Part shown: in pieces, positions 8,465 through 16,998 of the stretch
How the letters are laid out: every line of letters begins with the position of its first letter
Position numbering within the stretch: position 1 is the first letter of the stretch
Assembly: GCA_017451025.1 (NCBI GenBank)
Contig: JAFSSM010000003.1
Location: 1 to 64,000 of the forward strand
From: Synergistaceae bacterium
Lineage (GTDB): Bacteria; Synergistota; Synergistia; Synergistales; Aminobacteriaceae
Direction: 5' to 3'
Length of the DNA: 64,000 nucleotides
Program-made: the position numbers and the translations under genes
The notes under the pieces: generated by a model
Seen by the model: the letters and a program-made list of their open reading frames with translations, nothing else
Told to the model about the DNA's origin: nothing
Databases searched by the model: none

Positions 8465-9220
8465 TTATTTCTTATAGCTGTACTTGATGCCCTTGTTGAG
8501 AGCTTTCGGGAGCACTCGGGTCGAGAGGACTGCACTGCCGTTTTTGAGGTTCACAGTGTGAAGCGACATCGGCAGCGGGAATTTGCGCAGGTCTACCAGA
8601 GGCTGAATACGGGTGAGTGCTTTTTTGGTGATGTAGTCGGGAACGTCGAGCTTGTTGGCCTTCACGACGGGATTGTTGAGCCATAATTCTTTGCCCTTGA
8701 CGATTTTCAAGCCGCTGGTGATTTCCAGAAGAACGTCGAGATTCATGATCATTGCTTCGGCCTTATAATATCCCTTGCCCTTGAGACCGGCAGGAGTTAT
8801 CGCCATCGAGACATCGTGCCAGTGATCCCCCTTGCCGAATGTCTTGGCCTCGATTGCCCTGTTAATATCCTCCTCGAGAAGTGTGCTCAGTACGTTTACC
8901 TGGATAGCGTCTTTGCACTCTACCTTTCCCTTCGCCCACTCCGAAGGCTCGTTAAACTGTACGCCCTTCATCCTGAACGTCAGGCGGTCCATGCGCAGAT
9001 TCTCGATAACTACTCCCTGAAGGTCCATGTAAATATCATTGAACATTCCTGTGCTGTCGGGTTTGCCGGAAATTACGAGCAATGCATTTTCCGGCGTAAA
9101 CTTCTTGACGTAATAGTCCAGCAAATCCTGCACTTCGTCGGCGAAGCCCGGTGAACTTAGGGATAACACTATAATCATGGCAGACATAAGAATTTTTTGT
9201 GAGCGGGTCATAATAAACAA
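8465..9220 (-). CDS. Exported DUF2993/LmeA-like protein
   Basis: 251 aa. The TTG at 9220 lies 5 nt after AGGAG; an ATG four codons later (9211) is the alternative. A signal peptide (ILMSAMIIVLSLSSPGFA) precedes a beta-rich domain with alternating DLQGVVIENLRMDRLTFRMKG strands, typical of DUF2993/LmeA proteins, which bind lipids in the periplasm of some actinobacteria. Here a role in envelope lipid handling is only inferred. It heads a two-gene unit with the DUF4153 gene and is divergent from dnaG. Confidence 0.65.
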   Translation of the reverse strand: MFIMTRSQKILMSAMIIVLSLSSPGFADEVQDLLDYYVKKFTPENALLVISGKPDSTGMFNDIYMDLQGVVIENLRMDRLTFRMKGVQFNEPSEWAKGKVECKDAIQVNVLSTLLEEDINRAIEAKTFGKGDHWHDVSMAITPAGLKGKGYYKAEAMIMNLDVLLEITSGLKIVKGKELWLNNPVVKANKLDVPDYITKKALTRIQPLVDLRKFPLPMSLHTVNLKNGSAVLSTRVLPKALNKGIKYSYKK

Positions 9221-9257
9221 ATCATCTCCTGCGAAAAATCTTGTGAATAAGTATTAT

Positions 9258-9263
9258 TATAAT
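9258..9263 (+). promoter_or_regulatory. -10 element of dnaG, positioned for a leaderless mRNA
   Basis: TATAAT ends 5 bases before the A of ATG 9269, so the expected transcription start coincides with the start codon. No SD is visible before ATG 9269 or before the in-frame ATG at 9275. Confidence 0.5.
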
Positions 9264-9268
9264 CGACT

Positions 9269-10978
9269 ATGAGCATGAACAATAACGATATAATCAACCA
9301 GATAAAAAACAGCCTGGACATAACAGACTTAATCGGCGATAAGGTCAGCCTCAGAAGAACAGCAAGGGGGTTTATGGGGCTTTGTCCGTTCCACTCAGAA
9401 AAAACTCCGTCGTTCCATGTGTACACCGACACGCAGACTTATTACTGTTTCGGGTGCCATGAGACAGGAGATATTTTCTCGTTCCTCATGAAAACTGAAG
9501 ACCTGAGTTTTCCTGAAGCATTGAAGATTCTTGCTGACAGGGCAGGTCTGAAACTCGAGGCATACCACCGCGAAACTTCAGACACACGCAGTATTATTGA
9601 ACTTGCCGCAGAATTTTTCGCATCAACACTAAAAAGTCCGCAGGGCACAGCCGCAAGAGCCTACATGAAGCGCAGACAGCTCGACGAATCTGACATAAGC
9701 ACTTTCTCTCTGGGTTACGGCCCTAACGCATGGGACAGCCTGTTACGTTTTCTTAAGAGCAGGGGCATCACGGAAAAGACAGCTATTGACGCAGGACTCG
9801 CAGTTACGAACGAAAAAGGAAGAATTTATGACCGTTTCAGGGGACGCTTGATTTTCCCGATCAAGGACATAACAGGGAAAGTTATTGCGTTCGGCGGAAG
9901 GCTTGTTGACGGCGAGGGGGCAAAGTACCTGAACAGTCCGGAAAGCGGGCTTTACAGCAAGCGCAGGAATCTCTACCTTATGGATGTTGCGAGGAAGGCT
10001 ATTCGCGAACGCGGCAGGTCAATTCTGGTTGAGGGGTATATGGATGCGCTTAGACTGCACAAATGCGGATTCACGGAGGCTGTGGCTTCACTCGGAACGT
10101 CGCTCACGCAGGAACAGGCAGGTATGCTCGCGCGCTACGCAGACAGGTGCTATATCTGCTATGACTCTGACACAGCAGGGCAGGCGGCGGCCATAAAAGG
10201 AATGTATATTCTTGCGGAACACGGGCTGAGAGTTTATGTTGTGAGTCTTCCTGAAGGGAAAGACCCTGACGAATTTTTGTGCGCAAATCCTCCGGAAAAA
10301 TTCGAGGCGGCACTTAAAGAGGCCAGGCCGTTAATCTTGAAGCACATAGATTACCTGAAGCCGTCGCTTACTGACAGCGTGAAACGCCGCGGTGCAGTTC
10401 AGGAACTTTTCGGTGCACTGCGGAGCCTGAATCTCGATGACGTTCTGGAATACATGGGGAGTATCTGCGACGCTACGGGACTTCCTCCTGATGCGGTCAA
10501 GCAATACCTGATGAAGGCAAAGCCGCCGGAAATTCAGGAAGCACCGGCAGCACAGAAAGTGCCTGATGCTCCGGTGAAGAGTCCGGACGAAGTTCTGGGA
10601 GCAGAGATGTGTTTTATGCTCATGGACAGCCAGGAAGCCAGGCTAAGGCTTTCACCGGAAGAGGCCGCAGAAATTTTCGCGGATGACCTGGCACGCTGGA
10701 CAGCTTGCGCCCTGCTCAGGGAGAATCCCGAAGCTCAGGAGGTATTATGGCGGGAACTCGGCGATGACGAGATAATCAGCCTGCTTAATCTCGGCAGGAT
10801 TGAGTGTGCGAAAATGGGCAATATAGACAGTGCAGAGAAATTCCGCAATGTCTATAGATCTCTGAAGCTGAGGAGTATTGAGCGTGAGATTGACAAAATT
10901 TATGCAATGCCTGCAGACGAACAGGACATCGGCAGGCTTATCGATCTTCGCAAGCAGAAGGAGCTATATTCCGGCTGA
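9269..10978 (+). CDS. dnaG: DNA primase
   Basis: 569 aa. Makes the RNA primers for DNA replication at the fork with DnaB helicase. The CHC2 zinc finger is intact (CPFH at 39-42, YYCFGC near 60-65). The primase core follows with LSFPEALKILADRAGL and the FGGR motif, then TOPRIM with LVEGYMDAL and the YDSDTAGQAA acidic motif. The C-terminal DnaB-binding region (about 430-569) is poorly conserved, as usual. In many bacteria rpoD follows dnaG; here the next gene, apbE, is convergent and the two overlap by 15 bp. There is no SD before ATG, see the -10 entry. Confidence 0.97.
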   Translation: MSMNNNDIINQIKNSLDITDLIGDKVSLRRTARGFMGLCPFHSEKTPSFHVYTDTQTYYCFGCHETGDIFSFLMKTEDLSFPEALKILADRAGLKLEAYHRETSDTRSIIELAAEFFASTLKSPQGTAARAYMKRRQLDESDISTFSLGYGPNAWDSLLRFLKSRGITEKTAIDAGLAVTNEKGRIYDRFRGRLIFPIKDITGKVIAFGGRLVDGEGAKYLNSPESGLYSKRRNLYLMDVARKAIRERGRSILVEGYMDALRLHKCGFTEAVASLGTSLTQEQAGMLARYADRCYICYDSDTAGQAAAIKGMYILAEHGLRVYVVSLPEGKDPDEFLCANPPEKFEAALKEARPLILKHIDYLKPSLTDSVKRRGAVQELFGALRSLNLDDVLEYMGSICDATGLPPDAVKQYLMKAKPPEIQEAPAAQKVPDAPVKSPDEVLGAEMCFMLMDSQEARLRLSPEEAAEIFADDLARWTACALLRENPEAQEVLWRELGDDEIISLLNLGRIECAKMGNIDSAEKFRNVYRSLKLRSIEREIDKIYAMPADEQDIGRLIDLRKQKELYSG

Positions 10979-12004
10979 CGGAGAAAAGAACTTCACGTTG
11001 TGCGCGGAACGGAAGATTTTGTCCTTGAGGTTCATGCTCGCCAGAATCTCAGGCCCCCCGTCCTTCTCGCGGATAAATATCACGCCAGGAGCGTCCTGCA
11101 TTTTCCCCAGAAGCCTCACAGATTCATCTACCCCCGCAATCATGAACGCAGTAGCCAGTCCATCGCCCAAACTTCCGTCCGGAGTAACTATCGTAACCGA
11201 CAGCACATCGCTCATCACAGACTCTCCTGTCTTCGGGTCGAAGAAGTGTGAATAGCGTTTTCCGTCAACTACCTTGAAACGTTCGTAGCCTCCTGAAGTT
11301 ATAACCGCACAGTCCTCAACGCTCAAAGCAAGCTCCGGATTTCCTGCAGGCTCAAGAGGATCGCGCACACCTATCTTCCAGGTTTCGCCGTCAGTCTTTT
11401 TCCCAACAGCATAAATATTTCCGCCCAAATCTATTAGCCCGGAAGTTACTCCTCTCGACTTGGCCAGGTCAGCAATTTTTTTTGACGCATAGCCCTTCGC
11501 GATTCCCCCCAAGTCAAGCACACATCCCTTGCTCTTCAGGTAAACGTAATCATCACCGATTTCCAGATTCTCAATTCCGCTCAGGCCAAGCACAGCATCA
11601 AGCTCTTCACGTGAAGGCACAGTGTTATCCGCGCGGTTAATCTTCCACAATCTGGTTACTGCACCTATCAGCGGGTTGAACACTCCCTCCGTTAATTCGT
11701 ATACTCTCACCGAATCCCTGACCACTTCCACGACAGAAGCAGGCACATTCACCCTCTCAACACCCGCACCCGAATTTATGCGCGAAATGTCCGACGACGG
11801 ATTGTACATTGAGAGTTCAGCGTCAAGTTCGTGCAGAAGGGAATATGCATCATCAAGCACAGCCTCGTCTTTTGTGGAAAACGTCATGCGAATCAGAGTG
11901 TTCATTGCGAAACCCTGCCGCGAAACTTCCGGGACCGGCGCAATTGCCCACGAGAATATGCCTGCTAGAACCAGCAGTGCAGCCACGATATATTTACGTT
12001 TCAT
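10964..12004 (-). CDS. apbE: FAD:protein FMN transferase (ApbE)
   Basis: 346 aa from ATG 12004, which has GAGGTGAT at good spacing; an in-frame GTG at 12016 overlaps that SD and is less likely. Residues 1-20 are a signal or lipid-anchor segment (YIVAALLVLAGIFSWAIAP). The ApbE domain shows MNTLIRMTFST, the VLDLGGIAKGYASKKIAD motif and GLIDLGGNIYAVG, and an SGGYERF block. ApbE covalently attaches FMN to Thr of periplasmic-facing flavoproteins such as NqrB/C, RnfG or extracellular reductases; none of these is in the window. It lies tail-to-tail with dnaG. Confidence 0.93.
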   Translation of the reverse strand: MKRKYIVAALLVLAGIFSWAIAPVPEVSRQGFAMNTLIRMTFSTKDEAVLDDAYSLLHELDAELSMYNPSSDISRINSGAGVERVNVPASVVEVVRDSVRVYELTEGVFNPLIGAVTRLWKINRADNTVPSREELDAVLGLSGIENLEIGDDYVYLKSKGCVLDLGGIAKGYASKKIADLAKSRGVTSGLIDLGGNIYAVGKKTDGETWKIGVRDPLEPAGNPELALSVEDCAVITSGGYERFKVVDGKRYSHFFDPKTGESVMSDVLSVTIVTPDGSLGDGLATAFMIAGVDESVRLLGKMQDAPGVIFIREKDGGPEILASMNLKDKIFRSAHNVKFFSPSAGI

Positions 12005-12027
12005 GAAATTAATCACCTCATGCGTAT

Positions 12028-12033
12028 TATAAT
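12028..12033 (+). promoter_or_regulatory. -10 element (TATAAT) of the ROK kinase gene
   Basis: TATAAT lies 34 bp before GTG 12067 in the 62-bp divergent spacer between apbE and the ROK gene. Confidence 0.5.
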
Positions 12034-12066
12034 GTGATTATCCCAAAATTTTAGCAAGGAGCTTTT

Positions 12067-12999
12067 GTGAAGATGGCATATTACATCGGCGTAGACATTG
12101 GAGGCACAAACCTTAAGGCCGGAGTTGTCAGCGAGGCAGGAGAGATTGCCGGAGAGGCCAGCGTTCCGACCGGAGCAGACAGGCCGCAGGACGTAGTGCT
12201 TGAGGACATAATTTCCGCAGTACGTTCGTCGATCGAGGCAGCAAAAGTTGACATGAAGGACATTCGCGGTATAGGCATGGGTTCGCCGGGAATGATTGAG
12301 CCGGACAAGGGAATAGTGATCTACAACAACAATCTTGGCTGGAAGGATTTCCACATCGGCGAGAAGATGAGCGCGGTTTTCGGCATTCCTGCACGGCTGG
12401 AGAATGACGCTGACGCGGCGGCACTCGGTGAGGTTGTTGCGGGAAGCGCAAAGGGTGCTAAAAGCGCAATGATTATCACTCTGGGAACTGGAGTAGGCTC
12501 AGGGTATGTGCTTGACGGAAAAATTTTTCGCGGGTGTGAGTTCGGGCACATGGTGATTAAGCACGGAGGCAGACAGTGTACTTGCGGCCGCAAAGGATGT
12601 TTTGAGTCCTACTGTTCAGCCACAGGGTTAATCAACATGACGAAGGAAGCAATCGCCGAGAATCCTTCGGGAATACTGGCGGGCATTGCGGAACGTGAAG
12701 GAAGCGTGAGCGGGCATACGGTGTTTGTTGCGGCGGAACAGGGCGACGAGAACGCGGCGAAGCTAATCGACGAATACACGGGCTATCTTGCGTGCGGACT
12801 GGCTAACCTAATCAACGGCCTTCAGCCCGAAGTAATCAGCATAGGCGGCGGAATCGGCAAGCAGGGCGAAAGACTCTTAGTGCCACTGCGCGAGAAGGTT
12901 AAGGCTGAGGTCTACAAGGGGCTTCCTGTTCCCAAAATAGTTAGCTGTACACTGGGCTATAAGGCAGGGTTAATCGGTGCGGCGATGGCGGCGAGGTGA
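12067..12999 (+). CDS. ROK family sugar kinase, probable glucokinase
   Basis: 310 aa from GTG 12067, 6 bp after AAGGAG. The phosphate-binding motif GVDIGGTNLKAGVV is at residues 6-19, the catalytic Asp lies in LENDADAAALGE, TLGTGVGSG is the second phosphate loop, and the ROK zinc site is CTCGRKGCFESY with the preceding His in GHMVIKHGG. Intact kinase motifs and the lack of a helix-turn-helix domain point to a kinase rather than a NagC-type repressor. Glucose is the most likely substrate, but N-acetylmannosamine or fructose kinases share these motifs. It is a single gene ending in a G-rich block before the convergent glycerate kinase. Confidence 0.88.
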   Translation: MKMAYYIGVDIGGTNLKAGVVSEAGEIAGEASVPTGADRPQDVVLEDIISAVRSSIEAAKVDMKDIRGIGMGSPGMIEPDKGIVIYNNNLGWKDFHIGEKMSAVFGIPARLENDADAAALGEVVAGSAKGAKSAMIITLGTGVGSGYVLDGKIFRGCEFGHMVIKHGGRQCTCGRKGCFESYCSATGLINMTKEAIAENPSGILAGIAEREGSVSGHTVFVAAEQGDENAAKLIDEYTGYLACGLANLINGLQPEVISIGGGIGKQGERLLVPLREKVKAEVYKGLPVPKIVSCTLGYKAGLIGAAMAAR

Positions 13000-13001
13000 T
13001 A

Positions 13002-13041
13002 GGGAATAGGGAATAGGGGTTAGGGGTTAGGGATTAAGGGG
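13002..13041 (+). other. Six-run G-rich block, potential G-quadruplex
   Basis: Six runs of three or four G separated by 3-5 bases (AATA, TTA, ATTAA) start 3 bp after the ROK stop codon. A CCCCTAACC at about 13058-13066 could instead pair with GGTTAGGGG to form a terminator hairpin. No gene overlaps it. Confidence 0.6.
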
Positions 13042-13076
13042 CAGCAATCATAGCCAGCCCCTAACCTTCACAATAT

Positions 13077-14336
13077 TTAGCCTATAAGCGCAATAGCTAC
13101 ATCGTTGACGTTTGTCCCGGTCGGCCCGGTCATCAGCAGAGCATCAACCGCCTTCAACGCATTGTACGCATCGTTGTTCCTGAGCACGTCGGCAATCGCA
13201 ATCCCCTTCGCCTTGAGCTTGGCCGCAGTCTCTCCGTCAACAATTCCTCCCGCCGCATCAGTAGGCCCGTCAGTTCCGTCAGACCCCAGCGACGCAATCA
13301 CTACACCGTCCATTCCCGCAATACCCTCGCTCGCCGCAAGCGCAAACTCCTGATTCCTTCCGCCGAGTCCTTTTCCTGTCAGGTGCACCACCGTTTCGCC
13401 GCCGGCAATCACTGCGCAAGGTGCACTAACCGGCCGTCCGGAAGTCCTGACCTCACGCGCAACAGCTGCCATAAATGCCCCGGCCTCGCGTGCCTCGCAG
13501 GTCATCGTGGTCGTGAGCACCAGAGGAGTGTAGCCTTTGGACTTGGCTATTTCGCTGGCGGCCTGGCACAACGCCGTAACGCTTCCGGTGATTGTGGCTG
13601 TAACGTTGCCGAGAGTTTTCGGTGTTTCCTGCGCAAGAATCTTCATCAGTTCGGGCTTAACTTTTAGGCCGTATTTCTTGACTATTGCGAGTGCCTCTTC
13701 GCTTGTGGACATGTCGGGAGCCGCAGGGCCGGAAGCTATGCTGTCGAGTCTGTCTCCAAGAACATCACTAAGCACCACCATGAAGACGTGAGCGGGTGCA
13801 CACAGCTGTGCGAAACGTCCGCCCTTGACGCTTGAAAGGTGCTTGCGGATTGTGTTTATCTCGACGATGTCGGCTCCGCAGGCCAAGAGCTGGCTGGTGA
13901 TGTCCTTCATGTCGCCGAGAGTTACTCCTTCTGCGGGAAGCTCGAACAGTGCGGAACCGCCGCCGCTCACCAGGAATAACACTGTGTCGTCAGCCGTGAG
14001 GCCCTTGACGTGTTCGAGGAGTGCCTTAGTGCCTTTGAGGGTATTTTCGTCGAGGACTGGGTGTCCTGCCTCGAAAATTTCCAGTCCCTTAATTTCTCCC
14101 ATTGAGTGCTCGTATTTGGTAACCACTGCTCCGGAAATTCCTGCGCCGAGAATATCGCTTGCAGCTTTGGCCATTCGCCAGGCTGCTTTGCCGATTGAGG
14201 CAACGATGATTCTGCCTTTGCCTTTGCGTGAAGTGAAGGCGGGGTTATTGAGTGCTTCTCTGACGGCTGACTCTGGGAGTACGGCTTTGATTGCGTCATC
14301 AATTATTGAGCGCATATCCTGCATGAGATTGGGCAT
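13077..14336 (-). CDS. Glycerate 2-kinase, GckA/TtuD family (MOFRL domain)
   Basis: 419 aa behind GGAGG 10 bp upstream of ATG 14336. The N-terminal DUF4147 domain has [15 protein letters not shown] and [28 protein letters not shown] is the glycine loop; the C-terminal MOFRL domain carries [13 protein letters not shown] and [16 protein letters not shown]. The family phosphorylates glycerate to 2-phosphoglycerate and feeds serine or sugar-acid breakdown into glycolysis. It is monocistronic and convergent with the ROK gene. An extended -10 (TGCTATAAT on this strand, near 14380-14390) lies about 45 bp upstream. Confidence 0.92.
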   Translation of the reverse strand: MPNLMQDMRSIIDDAIKAVLPESAVREALNNPAFTSRKGKGRIIVASIGKAAWRMAKAASDILGAGISGAVVTKYEHSMGEIKGLEIFEAGHPVLDENTLKGTKALLEHVKGLTADDTVLFLVSGGGSALFELPAEGVTLGDMKDITSQLLACGADIVEINTIRKHLSSVKGGRFAQLCAPAHVFMVVLSDVLGDRLDSIASGPAAPDMSTSEEALAIVKKYGLKVKPELMKILAQETPKTLGNVTATITGSVTALCQAASEIAKSKGYTPLVLTTTMTCEAREAGAFMAAVAREVRTSGRPVSAPCAVIAGGETVVHLTGKGLGGRNQEFALAASEGIAGMDGVVIASLGSDGTDGPTDAAGGIVDGETAAKLKAKGIAIADVLRNNDAYNALKAVDALLMTGPTGTNVNDVAIALIG

Positions 14337-14477
14337 GAGTGAGATTCCTCCGTGTGTGAAAAAATTTTGTGTGGATGGCGATAATTATAGCAGGAAGGGC
14401 GCGCAAAAAAATGTGCGATTCTATTCAAAAAATCATCGCCGTAAAATCAGTCAGCAACATAAATTAGAGCAACTTTT

Positions 14478-14501
14478 TGTAGTTGTAAATGTAGTTGTAA
14501 A
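14478..14501. repeat. 12-bp perfect direct repeat in the spacer before tRNA-Arg
   Basis: TGTAGTTGTAAA is present twice in tandem in an AT-rich spacer of about 290 bp between the glycerate kinase gene and tRNA-Arg. It could be a pair of binding sites for a regulator or a small duplication. The same spacer also holds GGGGGGATTATT twice, at 14524-14535 and 14582-14593. I see no gene in 14340-14570. Confidence 0.7.
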
Positions 14502-14572
14502 AACTATCATTCTGTCTGTTTTTGGGGGGATTATTTGCATTATAGCACAGGGTTTTTCGCAGTGAAGGCGGT

Positions 14573-14601
14573 TTGACAAATGGGGGGATTATTGTTATAT
14601 T
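14573..14601 (+). promoter_or_regulatory. Sigma-70 promoter of tRNA-Arg
   Basis: TTGACA (14573-14578) and TATATT (14596-14601) are separated by exactly 17 bp, about 28 bp before the tRNA. It is the most canonical promoter in the window. Confidence 0.75.
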
Positions 14602-14629
14602 TTCACGGTTGAACTTTTCAGAACGAGAA

Positions 14630-14705
<76 letters not shown>

Positions 14706-14761
14706 TCACAATAACTAAAATTTTTCCCAACACGCTATCACAGTATGAAGCTGTATTGTGT

Positions 14762-14826
14762 TATAATCGTGCTAAGTTTTCAGCAGGAATATGCTTGACA
14801 AAATTTATTGAGGAGGGTACGATTTT
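14762..14826 (+). promoter_or_regulatory. Conserved phase-variation leader, copy A
   Basis: Order: extended -10 TGTTATAAT (hexamer 14762-14767); AGGAATAT then TTGACA (14795-14800); 17 bp containing GAGGAGGG; TACGAT (14818-14823); TTTTGAC with TTG 14825 as start codon. Copies B (15843-15906) and C (42297-42358) share the same order with TATAAT-to-TTGACA distances of 33, 33 and 30 bp. The SD and TTG suit translation from the upstream -10. The TTGACA-N17-TACGAT pair looks like a second promoter whose start would fall inside the repeat. Confidence 0.6.
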
Positions 14827-15809
14827 GACCAGACCAGACCAGACCAGCCCAGACCAGCATTGTTGTCTTCTTTAAGGAACTGTTAAAGAAAGTTCCAGGC
14901 CTTCGCAGAACAGTAAGATTTGTACGTTCACATAGATATCACCCTTTCAGCAAAATACACTTCGACAAAACTCCTTTTATCGTTCATTATAATGAAGTAA
15001 CTAACGGATTGTTTGCGCATATCCTCATAAATTTGGGCGGCATTGCATACGCAGACAGAAAAGGCTTCATTCCCGTAATCGACATGAAGAATTATCCTAA
15101 CGGCTACCTCTATGATGATGAAGTCGGGAAAATTAATTCGTGGGAATATTTCCTTGAACAGCCTGGCGGAATTTCTCTTGAGGATGCATTAGCCAGCAGA
15201 AAATACATAATCAACAATACTAGTCATGAGTTTCCGGCCCAGAAAAAAGAGTTCTTCCTCAATAAAGACGGAGTACTCGACTATTGGCGCGGCATATGCA
15301 GGAAATATATTCGCTTCAAGCCCCACGTTCTGGAAAGTCTGGCAAAATTGATGCATAAGGCTGAAGGCAGAAAAGTTCTCGGAGTTCTAGTTCGCGGGAC
15401 TGATTTTGTGGCACGGAGACCCAAAAATCACCCTATCCCTCCAACAGCAGAACAGGCTATCGCAAAAGTTCGGGAAGTTCTCGACACAGAAGAGTTCGAC
15501 ACAGTTTACCTTGCCACTGAGGACAAAAATATTCTCGCAAAATTTCAGGCAGCTTTCGGTGATAAACTAATGCTCCCTGAGTGTGAATATGTGGATTATG
15601 ACTACAGCAAACAGAGCTGGCTCACGGATTGCTCAACGCACAGAAATAACGATAAGTATTTGCGGGGCTTCGAGTATTTGGTATCGATGCTGTTCCTCAG
15701 CAGGTGCAAGGGCTTCGTAGCATCAATGACCAGCGGATCGGTCGGAGTAATGTGCTTGTCTGAAGGCTTCGACTACCTCTACGTGTTCGATCTCGGGTTC
15801 TACCAGTGA
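14825..15809 (+). CDS. Fucosyltransferase-like glycosyltransferase A, phase-variable, OFF as sequenced
   Basis: TTG 14825 follows GAGGAGGG by 7 nt but its frame ends at TAA after 16 codons. The long frame is open from 14829, across the pentamer repeat, to TGA 15809. Gaining one 5-bp unit or losing two would join them into a protein of about 329 aa. Its N-terminal part after the repeat (SIVVFFKELLKKVPGLRRTV) aligns with gene B, showing that the true N-terminus lies before the TTG at 15009. The core motif GVLVRGTDF, followed by NHPIPPTAEQA and VYLATEDKNILAKF, resembles the donor-binding HxRRGD-type motif of GT-B fucosyltransferases (NodZ/FUT8-like). Acceptor and sugar are unknown. Tandem paralogue of gene B. 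Confidence 0.75.
14827..14856 (+). repeat. GACCA pentanucleotide repeat, 6 units (fifth is GCCCA)
   Basis: The run begins on the last base of TTG 14825 and is followed by GC, as in copy C. In the long frame it encodes an Asp-Gln-Thr-Arg-Pro period. The single variant unit may lower slippage compared with copy C. Confidence 0.95.
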
Positions 15810-15842
15810 GGGATGCTGCGTCATGCTCTATTACGTATGTGT

Positions 15843-15906
15843 TATAATCGTGCCCAACTTTCGGCAAGAATATACTTGACAAATTTCCTGAGGAGGGTAC
15901 AATTTT
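15843..15906 (+). promoter_or_regulatory. Conserved phase-variation leader, copy B
   Basis: Extended -10 TGTTATAAT (hexamer 15843-15848); AAGAATAT and TTGACA (15876-15881); 16 bp including GAGGAGGG; TACAAT (15898-15903); TTTTGAC with TTG 15905. It differs from copy A at scattered positions, so the whole unit was duplicated together with the gene. Confidence 0.6.
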
Positions 15907-16950
15907 GACAAGACAAGACAAGACAAGACGGTTGCTCATGGCCTGAAATCCGTTAAGGAGTTCCTCAAGCAACATGATCGCTTCCATGTTCTCCGTACCG
16001 CATACCACATTCTCCGCAAAGCTAAAGCCAAAGCATTATGCCCTAAACACTATTTCTTGTGGGAAAGAGACTCCACACGCTTTAACCCATTCAGCAAAAT
16101 TCACCAGGACAAAATACCCTACATAATCCGCAGAGAAGCCGGCAACGTCGGACTCTTCTCCTACTTCATCACTATTCTGGGCGGGATAGCTTACGCCGAA
16201 CAGAACGGCTATATCCCTGTCGTTGACATGAAGCATTATCCGAACGCATACCTCTACGAATCCGAATACGGCCTCGTGAACTCGTGGGAATACTTCTTTG
16301 AGCAGCCTGACGGTCTATCGCTTGAAGAAGCCTTGTCTTGCAGAAAATACATTCTCGGGAAAGATACAGCATTATTCCTCAGACCAGCGCAGACCGCAAA
16401 ATTCTTCCTCAATCAGGACGGAAAACTGGACTATTGGCGCAAAATCTGCAGGAAGTACATCCGTTTCACCCCGCCTGTGCTTGAACATCTTCAACGATTA
16501 CTCCGAAAAACTCAGGGCAAAAAGATTCTGGGCGTTCTCGTCAGAGGGACAGACTACACATCTCTCAAGCCTAAACATCATCCAGTACAGCCGACAGCAG
16601 AGCAGGCCGTAGCGAAGACACAGGAAGTTCTTGAAGGAGGAGATTTTGAGGCGGTGTATCTTGCTACTGAGGACAAGAGAATACTGGCAAAATTTCAGGA
16701 GGCATTCGGCGAAAAGCTGATATTGCCTGAGAGCAGATGCTTTGACTATGATTATGACAGTCCGGAATATCTCTGCAAGTACATGAATAACGACAAGTAT
16801 TCGCTGGGACTCGATTACCTGGTGTCGATGCTGTTTCTGAGCAAATGCAAAGGATTCATCACGTCCCTAACTTCAGGTTCTACCGGCGTAATGTGCCTGT
16901 CGGAAGGCTTCGACTACCTCTACGTGTTCGACTTGGGAGTGTATGAGTAA
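15905..16950 (+). CDS. Fucosyltransferase-like glycosyltransferase B, phase-variable, OFF as sequenced
   Basis: TTG 15905 is followed by 12 further codons and TGA. The frame of the enzyme is open from about 15892 through the GACAA repeat to TAA 16950. Losing one unit or gaining two would give about 346 aa. After the repeat the protein reads VAHGLKSVKEFLKQHDRFHV, then FNPFSKIHQDKIPYIIRREA and LGGIAYAEQNGYIPVVDMK, closely matching gene A. The motif GVLVRGTDY, the HHPVQPTAEQA block and YLATEDKRILAKFQEAFGEK are shared with A. It is probably a GT-B fold fucosyltransferase-like enzyme that decorates a surface glycan; specificity may differ from A because the 220-260 region differs. A terminator follows. 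Confidence 0.75.
15907..15926 (+). repeat. GACAA pentanucleotide repeat, 4 units plus GAC
   Basis: The run starts on the last base of TTG 15905. It is the same position and frame logic as in copies A and C with a one-base different unit, so the units have diverged or been homogenised per locus. Confidence 0.95.
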
Positions 16951-16956
16951 GCACAA

Positions 16957-16995
16957 AAAAAATTCCCCCTAACCATCGCTAGGGGGATTGTTCTA
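16957..16995. terminator. Bidirectional terminator between gene B and the M48 protease gene
   Basis: CCCCCTA (16965-16971) pairs with TAGGGGG (16980-16986) across an 8-nt loop. It is preceded by a long A run and followed by a T-rich stretch, so it can serve both convergent genes. Confidence 0.85.
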
Positions 16996-16998
16996 TTT

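Noticed and set aside
13825-14565. Plus-strand ORF of 246 aa over the glycerate kinase start
   Set aside because: Antisense to a clear GckA/TtuD gene and extends into an AT-rich spacer with unlikely composition.
15009-15809. TTG 15009, TTG 16057 and TTG 42401 as the real starts of the three repeat-headed genes
   Set aside because: None has an SD, and homology between genes A and B continues upstream of 15009 and 16057 in the same frame up to the repeat.
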